Origin: Brachionus rotundiformis
Taxonomy: Eukaryota > Rotifera > Eurotatoria > Ploima > Brachionidae
Direction of reading: 5' to 3'
Assembly (NCBI GenBank): GCA_016802295.1
Contig: JAESIW010000020.1
Location: forward strand, 1,936,120-2,000,119
DNA length: 64,000 nucleotides
Both the position numbers and the translations under genes were made by a program. Below, in pieces: positions 56,865 to 64,000 of this stretch (position 1 is its first letter; each line of letters starts with the position of its first letter). The notes beneath the pieces are model-generated. The model was not told the DNA's origin. It did not search any database and saw only the letters and a list, made by a program, of their open reading frames with translations.

Positions 56865-58851
56865 CTAATCATTTTTTAAATGATCAAAACTGTATTTTCT
56901 TATAAAGCCATCGCGACAACAAGTAAATAGATGAGTCGAATTAAAGGCAATTTGGTAGACTGGGTCACAATCTGAACCCGTTAATTCAATTGTTGAGTTG
57001 GCTTCATCAAAATGATAAGTAAAGCATGAACCATCAGCTGTTGAAGCAATGAAACCGTGTCGTTTACCAATACTTTTAACATATAGTATAGCTGATCTAA
57101 TCTCCTTCCATGAGTTTGTTGTTTTTCTAAAAATCAAATTAATGAAAGCTAAAAAAATTTGAACATTTACTCGACAAGATCAATGATGTGTATAAAACCT
57201 TGCTGAGTTCCGCAAACAATTTTAGTTTGGGAAACAAATGCACAGCAATTCACTGAACTTTCACATTTATATTCAAATAAAGTATTTCTTGCTCTTAAGC
57301 TCATTACTCTTAAAAACCCATCTTCACAAGCGCAAGCAACTATCTTGTTTTCAGTACCAATTTCTCTCTCATTCAAAGGTTCAGAGCGCTGAGGTATATC
57401 CAAGTCTTTTATTGTATCATCACTCAATTCCGATAAAGAAATAGAGTTGATAATACAATTAAATTGACTGATTGTTGCAAGACACTTGGATTCGCCAATA
57501 TCAAACAATTTACAGGAACCATCACGACTTGCAGAGATAACGTTTCGGCCTCTATCTACAATCTCAAAATCACTAACACCACGAGTATGTCCAGTTAGGG
57601 TTACTGGACATGACGCATCTTCACAAGACCAAACTTTTAGCCTCAAGTCATCAGCACCACTTAGAATAACGAGACCGGAAGGAAAAAATTTACAAACATT
57701 AACTTCAGCAATATGTCCGAATAAAATTCTCTAGAATTTAAGATTAAATTTAATAAGTATTTATATGTTTATATTTATTTCTAACTCGAATTTGACCATT
57801 ATCAGTTTGCCAAAGTAAAAGCTGGCCATTTTGACTAGATGATACTCCCAAACCTCCTGAATTAACATCTAGGCTTAACACAGACTGTGGTTTTTTTGTT
57901 TTTTCATCCAAGTGAAGTTGGAATTTTTGTAATGGTGCTACGAATTTACGCAAAATCTCAACTTGGCCATTTTTAAATTTGATGTTTATTGATTTCTAAA
58001 TTAAATTATAATTAAAAAGTTTGTTTTTATGAATTTTAAATTAGATGAATTAATTTTTGTGTGTTGATTTTTATAGAGACGAGCGTTAACATGGGTTATT
58101 TCTTTACATTTAAATTAGAATCTGTAATTACAGTTGATTAGTTCGTTTTTTATAAAAAAGGTTTATTTTTCTTTGACGAAATTATTAAATAAATTTTCCC
58201 AAAAAAAAACCTTTTTTTGACAACAATTTTGCTTGTTACAGACATTTTGAATTTTTTGTTATTTTTTCATAGAGAGCAAAAGTTAAATAGTTCAAAAAAT
58301 TAAAAATAATGTAATTTATTTTTGAATTTTATGAATAAAGAAATACGAAAAAGTATATTATGTAAAATTATCTAAAGTTTTTTAGAATTTTTTTTATAAG
58401 AGTTGATGTTTAGATAAAAAGTGTCTATCAAGGGTCTTTATTTATTATTTTTTGACAAAACGATCATAAACCCTTTTTTTTTACTTAAAATGATTTTAGA
58501 CATTAAAATTGATAAAAATAAACTAAATTATTTTATTTCACAACACAATTTTTAATCGTTAATTTTTACATAATTGAACTTACGTTATCATTTGATATTT
58601 TTTCAATATCAAAAAACTTAGCATTAGCATCTTGATTAAGTGCTGAGGTCTGGCTTTCTTGACTCAAATAGATCTTTGCGTTGAGTGCTGGTTCTGTTTT
58701 GAAAAATAGTAAAATATATGGCAAATAAAAAAAAGTTTACCATTTGAAAATTTATACTGTATCCATACTGGCTCAAGGGTTTGTTCTCTATTTGATGAAT
58801 ATTTTTGTAAAATTTTAATATATTTAAAAATTTTAATTTACCGGAGAACAT
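56865..58851 (-). CDS. PAAF1: Proteasomal ATPase-associated factor 1, WD40 protein
   Basis: WD-repeat protein that binds 19S proteasomal ATPases and restrains 26S assembly. Exons 58842-58851, 58741-58785, 58584-58693, 57786-57995, 57171-57730 and 56865-57126 join in frame to 398 aa (human 392). LGVSSSQNGQLLLWQTDNGQ, CEDASCPVTLTGHTRGV, IVDRGRNVISASRDGSCKLF, the acidic REIGTEN, GFIASTADGSCF and ELTGSDCDPVYQIAFNS then TCCRDGFIRKYSF all track human PAAF1 in order. The first exon is only 10 bp (Met-Phe-Ser), so the start is the least certain part. AATAAA follows the stop closely, and the next gene downstream starts 126 bp away. Confidence 0.92.
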
Positions 58852-59154
58852 CGTCCCAGTCCGACTGAAGTATAAGCCTCTCCACTTTTATAAATTTTTG
58901 AAAAATGTTTAAAAATTAGTTTTTAACTTATTTATCCAAGAATGATAATAATTTGAACAAAATATTCTCTGTTATTTTAAAGCTTTATTGTAAATTAAAA
59001 TAAAAAATTATAATTGGAGAAAAAATGAAATGGAAGTATCTACCAAAAATTATTTTACATTTAAACGAGTCTATTTTTGTACAAAAAAAAAACTAAAATT
59101 AAAAAAAAATGACAAATATTCTGGGTGTCGTCTTGACTCAGCCAAATTTGAATA

Positions 59155-60129
59155 TCAAAGCTCTTCATATTCAATTTTATGCGAGCATGTCTTGCATATT
59201 TTAAAATATTTGTCTTCCTTGTCATCGTATTGTTCTTCGCCATATTCATGATTGTGAAAATTGGTAAGTTTCCTGGCTCCTTGACGTGCTTCTTTTCTCA
59301 GCTCTTGAAAAATTATCTAATTAAACCATTTTTTTGCATTTAAACTAAATTTACTATCAAGCTTTTTTTCATAATTTCTTTGTCTAGTCTTGTGTAAATT
59401 TAAAATTTTCATTTCTTTCTTTTCTTCAAGTTGTTCTAGACTTTCATGAACTGCCACGGCACGTTCCACTATTTGGCATTTTAAATAGAGCTTCATCTCA
59501 CCATATCTGTTCTTATGAGGATTCTTTTTTGTTATAAATTTCAAAGCTGGCTCTCTAAAGTCAAAGTCGCAGTCTTTTAATAAATACTTTTCTTTGGCAT
59601 CAGTTTTGGTAATCAAATCATAGTCATCCGAATGTTCGGCTCTTTAAATCATGTTGAAAATTAATCATAAAATTTTACAGGTTTTACCTGCATGAGTCGC
59701 AAACATTCAGTTGGAAATTTTTGGACAAAAAAGAGTCTGGATATTTTTTGCTACATTTTTCACATTTTAAATGCTGGTCCTGAGAAGGTACCGGTGGTTC
59801 TTCGACAATTATTTCTTCTTTTTTCTTTTCCTCGATCAATTCCTCTTCGTCTAGAAAAAAACCAGCCCCTGAATCCACTAATTTCTTGCTTTGGCTAGCC
59901 ATTACAGTTTTTGCTCTTTGAGATTAGACCAAAATTTAAATTAAAACTTTTCATAACATCTATTTAATTACAATTTAGCTGTTTTTTCTTTCTGTTCTCT
60001 GATTTCCAGAGCACGTTTTCGATTATTTTCAATGCGATCTTTTTGTTCTTGGCTTAGCTCAGGGGAACTATTAACCACTTGACCAGATTCATAATTACTA
60101 CAGTCTGAATTAGAATCCGCAAAAGACAT
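59155..60129 (-). CDS. XPA: XPA, nucleotide-excision-repair damage verification protein
   Basis: Scaffold that binds distorted DNA and RPA in nucleotide excision repair. Exons 59972-60129, 59688-59915, 59355-59641 and 59155-59303 join in frame to 273 aa. The basic N-terminal helix (DRIENNRKRALEIREQKE) is followed by an acidic stretch, then the C4 zinc finger (CEKCSKKYPDSF...CDSC). The DNA-binding core follows (LITKTDAKEKYLLKDCDFDF, REPALKFITKKNPHKN, YGEMKLYLKCQIVERA), and then the C-terminal TFIIH-binding part with HNHEYG and a CxxC pair (CKTC). The last intron (54 bp, GTAAAT...CAAG) was placed by frame and by the KKLDKLRKEA junction. Confidence 0.94.
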
Positions 60130-60255
60130 TTTAAACTAATTTGAACAAATTAATCAAATATAAAATATAACTATACTAATAAAAATCAAGAAGAAAAATT
60201 CTTGCATTATGTAATTAGGATGTAAAACAAAAACGAGTTTTTTTTCATTAGTTTA

Positions 60256-62678
60256 TTAATTTTTTTTCAAATTTTGCCCAGAATTCATAAATTCATTTAA
60301 TTTTCTACTTGGCAAGCTTTTTTCTAATGCATCTCGCCAATTCATTCCTTGCTTTAGGCACAAAAATATATTAAACAAGTGATCCATATTTAAGCTTTTT
60401 TGACCACGGCTCCACCTTTAAAGAAAATTTCCATTATTTTCAGTAATTATTCAAAATTTTGTCTAAATAATAAAGATTTGGATATCTTCGAATATCAGTG
60501 ACATAGTTCTTCAAATTTATGCAAAAGTTAAAATTTAATACATGAATGTTCATTATTTTTTATTATTTTCATGACGGTCTCAAGAAAGCCCTTAGCAAGT
60601 CATAGAGCCGTGAAACGGATTAAACACATACAATTTGATCACTTAATTAAAAAATTGGTAATATTTTTGACCAATTTGGCAAATAAAATACTTATATATA
60701 GCAAACATAGCTAACACTGCTTATTTTGTATTATCTTAAATCGGTAATAAAGCATATTTTTTGTTACTTTTACGCACCTCCTAATACTAAAAAATCAAAA
60801 AATTCTTAAATAATAGCTTATTTAATTAATTAATTTAATTTTGATTAAATTAAATCTGAAAGAGACCGATTGAATCATATTTTAGATTAATAAAAAATTT
60901 TTATTTACAAAACTGCTACGGTAAGTGTCTCTTTATTATAAAAAAAAAAACAAATAATTAAAATAGAAATGTTAAAAAAAATTGAAAATTACTCTTTTTT
61001 CCTTTTATGGCCTAAAAAAATGAAATTAACGTAAATTTACTTTATTTTTATCATCCACTAATGAATTTTAAAAATCAATTTTTCGTGTTATTTTACCAAA
61101 AAAAAAATTAAGATGCTAATAATTTTTAATGTTTATGTGCACATACATGAAGAAATTTTCGATCTTTTTACTTCTACGGTAAAATATTTAAATTACGTAA
61201 ATTTACATAAAATCACCAAAGAGACACTTACCGTAGCAGAAGTGTATATTCAGAAGGTCTAATATGAAGTAATAGACTTTTATTTTATCAAATTAAAGAG
61301 TTATTAGTTTTTTATATTATATAACTAGCGAAACATAAAAAAATTAACTCATCAAGTTTTTTATAACTTTTAGAAGTTTTTTGCTACTGATGAAGAAAAG
61401 TTAGAGGTAGTCCCGATTTTTTCGATCTAATCAAAATATCTCATAGAAAAATAAGATCTCGAGGTCACGTTCTACAATTGGGAAATCTTTTGTGATACAA
61501 AAATTTCTATCATAAATATATTGAGAGCATTTCTTACAAATCATTACAAATCTTAGTATTGGAGAAAGCATTAGGTGCCAATTATTTAATTATTTAAAAA
61601 TATATTACAGATTACAGCTCTCTAACAAAAAATATGTTTAAATACTTACTTAACATGGTCATCCAAAGGCAAACGTTCGCATCTAATTCCATCTTTTTTA
61701 GCTTGAGAATAGGAGCAGTATTTAAATCTGTCGTCGCCAACGTCAATTATTGAACCAATTACATAAATCTTATCAGGATCATACTGGGTCATTTTGTACT
61801 TAGAATCACGTGATAAATATACAAGTTTATTTTTCGGAAATATATCCAGATAGTTTTTTTGCGTTTCGAATATTAAATTGGAATCGTATTCCAGATAGTT
61901 GCCATAACGCTTATGAAATTCGGTATTCGGATCATAGTTACAAAAGTGAATTTGAAAAGGAAATTTGGATGTCCTATTTGAACTTAGTATATTTATGTAT
62001 TGTCTATATAAAGATTTAACATGCTCGATACGAGTATGCATCGAGGTAAATCTAAAATCGAATACTAAAGATGGTTCATTGGTCAAAACTGATGTGAGAA
62101 CTTTGGATCTATGGAATCTTTTGACTTCTGTGTTGTTTATTCTTTTTAAATAAGTATCTTTTCCAGGATAATTGGTGATTACTTCGGATTCATTATCGGA
62201 ATCAAGTTCTCGTTTTTTTCTCTGTTCTTTTTCTATTCTTTTTTGTTCCTTCAGAAAAACATAATATTCCTCTTTTACCATGTGCCTTGGCCATAAAGTT
62301 ATATTTTAAATAGTCTAAATCTTAATTATAAACTTACAACATGGAATTTCCCAAATGAGTAAAGCTTTCGCATTTCATTAATTCATCCATAGCTTTCTCA
62401 TTTAGCTCTTTTGGGACTGGAAGTCCGTTTTCTCGACGAAAATGCCATAGGTCTGTTATGACTTGTTGCTTTTCAATCGAATTTAATTTTAAAAAATTTT
62501 TATATGTCAGGCTTTTTGCCGATTTGGATGAAGTTGGTGAGCTAGTTAAATTTTTGAACCAGTCTTCTTCGAAATTTTTTGAATTGCTTAGTCGTGCATT
62601 AAGTGAAAAACAGGATTTTAGAGTCTTATTTGAAGATTTTGGTATTAGACGAAACAAATTAATTAATCTAATTTTCAT
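60256..62678 (-). CDS. TRMT10C: Mitochondrial tRNA methyltransferase 10C / RNase P protein 1
   Basis: SPOUT-fold methyltransferase that methylates purine 9 of mitochondrial tRNAs and, as MRPP1, is part of protein-only mitochondrial RNase P. Exons 62338-62678, 61650-62285 and 60256-60415 join in frame to 378 aa. The N terminus (MKIRLINLFRLIPKSSNKTL) looks like a mitochondrial presequence. A basic coiled segment (FLKEQKRIEKEQRKKREL) precedes the SPOUT domain with KNKLVYLSRDSKYKMTQYD, DKIYVIGSIIDV and RCERLPLDDHVKW, then LNMDHLFNIFLCLKQGMNWR, DALEKSLPSRK, which matches human TRMT10C closely. Intron 2 (60416-61649) holds a MITE-like element. AATAAA overlaps the stop codon. XPA starts 126 bp downstream on the same strand. 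Confidence 0.93.
60913..61239. mobile_element. MITE-like element with 22-bp perfect terminal inverted repeats
   Basis: 60913-60934 and 61218-61239 are exact reverse complements (starting CTGCTACGGTAAGTGTCTC). The 327-bp element has no coding capacity. A partial copy of the tip (CTACGGTAAA) and ACGTAAATTTAC repeats lie inside it. It sits within intron 2 of TRMT10C. No clear target duplication longer than a couple of A's is visible, so the family is open. Confidence 0.8.
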
Positions 62679-63462
62679 TTTTTTGGTAATTTGTTCTTTG
62701 CCAAATCTATTTTAATAAAGATTTGAATTTTCAAAAAAAAAATTTATACTTTTTTTGCAATATTTCTTAGACAATTTTATCAACAAATTAACATAACTTT
62801 ATGATGAGATATTAATTTAAAAAATTACAAACACAAATAAATATTAAAAATGAAAAAAATGATAAATATCGCTTTCAACTTTTGTAATTGTTCCAAGATA
62901 AAAATTATTCATCTTTAAGATTTTTACTTATATAAATAGCACATGTCTTTCAATTTTAAATGTTATCCGCATTATAGAAAAACTAAAAAGCTGATTAAAT
63001 TAAATATCCTAATAAGAATCTATGGAAAAATTAATTTAATATCTAATATAAATTCATTCTAGCTTAGCTTAGCTATTAATTTAAAAAAAATATAATAAAA
63101 ATTTATTTTATATAGTTTTTTTGTTTTATTTCATTTAAATGGTATGTATATCAAATTTAATCGCATTATCATTTTCCTTACTCAAGAGAACCGCAACTTT
63201 AATCTATTTTGAAAGAACTTTATTTAATAATTTTTAAATTTTCTCTTATAAAAATCCATTTCGAATTTCCATTAAGTTTTGGTCGTGTTAGCAATTTTCT
63301 TTTAATAACAATTTTAAAATAATTTTTTGCTTCCAATATATTCTACATTTTTCTAGCTTAACTTACATTCGATCCATGTTGGAAAACCATTCTCCAATGC
63401 ACATAGCATCTAATTAATATTAATATCTTTAATTAATATTCTAATTAATATTCGCACTTATA
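62679..63462. other. Intergenic spacer upstream of TRMT10C
   Basis: A/T-rich. Short TTAATATT repeats near 63414-63448 directly precede the LINE fragment. No gene seen. Confidence 0.5.
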
Positions 63463-64000
63463 CAGCAACAACATCATCGCTTCTGAACAGCACGGCTTCG
63501 TCTTGAGGAAGTCAGTTGTCACAAATCTTCTAGAGACTGTAGACCGCATTAGTGATGGCATCGACAACCGATTTCATGCCCTAGTAGTATTCCTCGACTT
63601 CGCTAAAGCCTTCGACCGTGTTTGTCACTCTTCTCTCAGAATCAAGTTGGTCAAGTGTGGCTTCTGTCCCAGAATAATCGATTGGGTCAGTGACTTCTTG
63701 TCGGATAGGAAGCAGCGAGTTGTGATTGGAAAGCACAAGGCGGACTGGATTGATGTGACCAGTGGGGTCCCGCAAGGCAGTGTTCTAGGGCCTCTCCTTT
63801 TTGTCATCTACATTAACGACATTCCTGAAGCGGTAAGTCATCTAGTTAAGCTAAGCTATTTGCAGACGACAGCAAGCTAATCGCCTCAGTCAGTTCTTCA
63901 GAACGACCTAAATGCACTGATGGAATGGTCCGAAAAATGGCGCATGCTCTTTAACGCCCACAAATGTAAGGTAATGGACTTCAGCAGAACCAATGGGTGA
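63463..64000 (+). mobile_element. Broken non-LTR retrotransposon reverse transcriptase (Jockey/CR1-like), runs off window
   Basis: Reverse transcriptase fragment with block A (FLDFAKAFDRV), block B (SGVPQGSVLGPLLF) and block C (LFADDSKL), in the wording of Jockey/CR1-type LINEs. Sequence upstream of about 63463 shows no further RT, so the copy is 5' truncated. Just before block C an AAGCT-AAGCT duplication shifts the frame (near 63848-63856), and a second shift occurs near 63890-63905, after which coding resumes as LNALMEWSEKWRMLFNAHKC. It is therefore inactive. Its base composition is much less AT-rich than the host genes. Confidence 0.85.

Noticed and set aside
1..64000. CRISPR array, prokaryotic operon, tRNA or rRNA genes
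   Set aside because: No regularly spaced repeats, no ribosomal RNA text, and no cloverleaf with a recognisable B box was found by eye; spliced animal genes throughout. A tRNAscan-SE and Rfam run would settle small RNAs.

Overview
This is a window of animal nuclear DNA. It is strongly AT-rich, and its genes are split by GT-AG introns that are often only about 45-110 bp long. Most proteins are recognisable metazoan orthologues: GALNT7, FAU, an inhibitory SMAD, a neuronal calcium sensor, ZIP14-type transporters, PPP4R2, EVI1-like zinc fingers, a tetraspanin, COA5, AEBP2, MCAT, SARNP, SLC25A22, PAAF1, XPA and TRMT10C. Base composition, intron size and compact genes suggest a rotifer such as Brachionus. 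That placement is inference, not something the sequence proves.

Layout. 0-13.3 kb: GALNT7 (minus, 3' end off the window) with three interchangeable copies of one catalytic exon, head-to-head with FAU; then an MH2-only SMAD, a calcium sensor, and a long BTB protein with the domain plan of plant NPH3 proteins plus a new-looking repeat. 13.8-21.7 kb: two head-to-head ZIP14/ZIP8-like genes form a 1.7-kb inverted duplication around a decayed ADPRM gene, followed by a double-CAP-domain protein. 23.4-32.7 kb: PPP4R2, then about 8 kb with no gene that I can see. 32.7-41.8 kb: two EVI1-like zinc-finger genes in direct orientation. The second lies between 488-bp inverted repeats, the right one being the 3' end of a tetraspanin gene and the left one a stray copy of it. 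42.3-45.7 kb: COA5 and AEBP2 (minus). 47.7-49.6 kb: MCAT and a SARNP-like protein lacking its SAP domain (plus). 53.0-54.4 kb: a claudin-like four-pass protein. 55.4-62.7 kb: a compact minus-strand run of SLC25A22-like, PAAF1, XPA and TRMT10C. 63.46-64.0 kb: a broken LINE reverse transcriptase.

The genes are mostly unrelated housekeeping or regulatory genes, not a pathway. The recurring theme is recent local duplication. Two gene pairs each have stretches of near-identity that start and stop abruptly inside coding sequence and are flanked by diverged sequence, which is the signature of gene conversion or very recent segmental copying. Exon coordinates were worked out by hand from reading frame and GT-AG sites. 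Many coding sequences close in frame across every junction, but no transcript data were available. Protein family calls rest on remembered motifs and alignments, not on searches.
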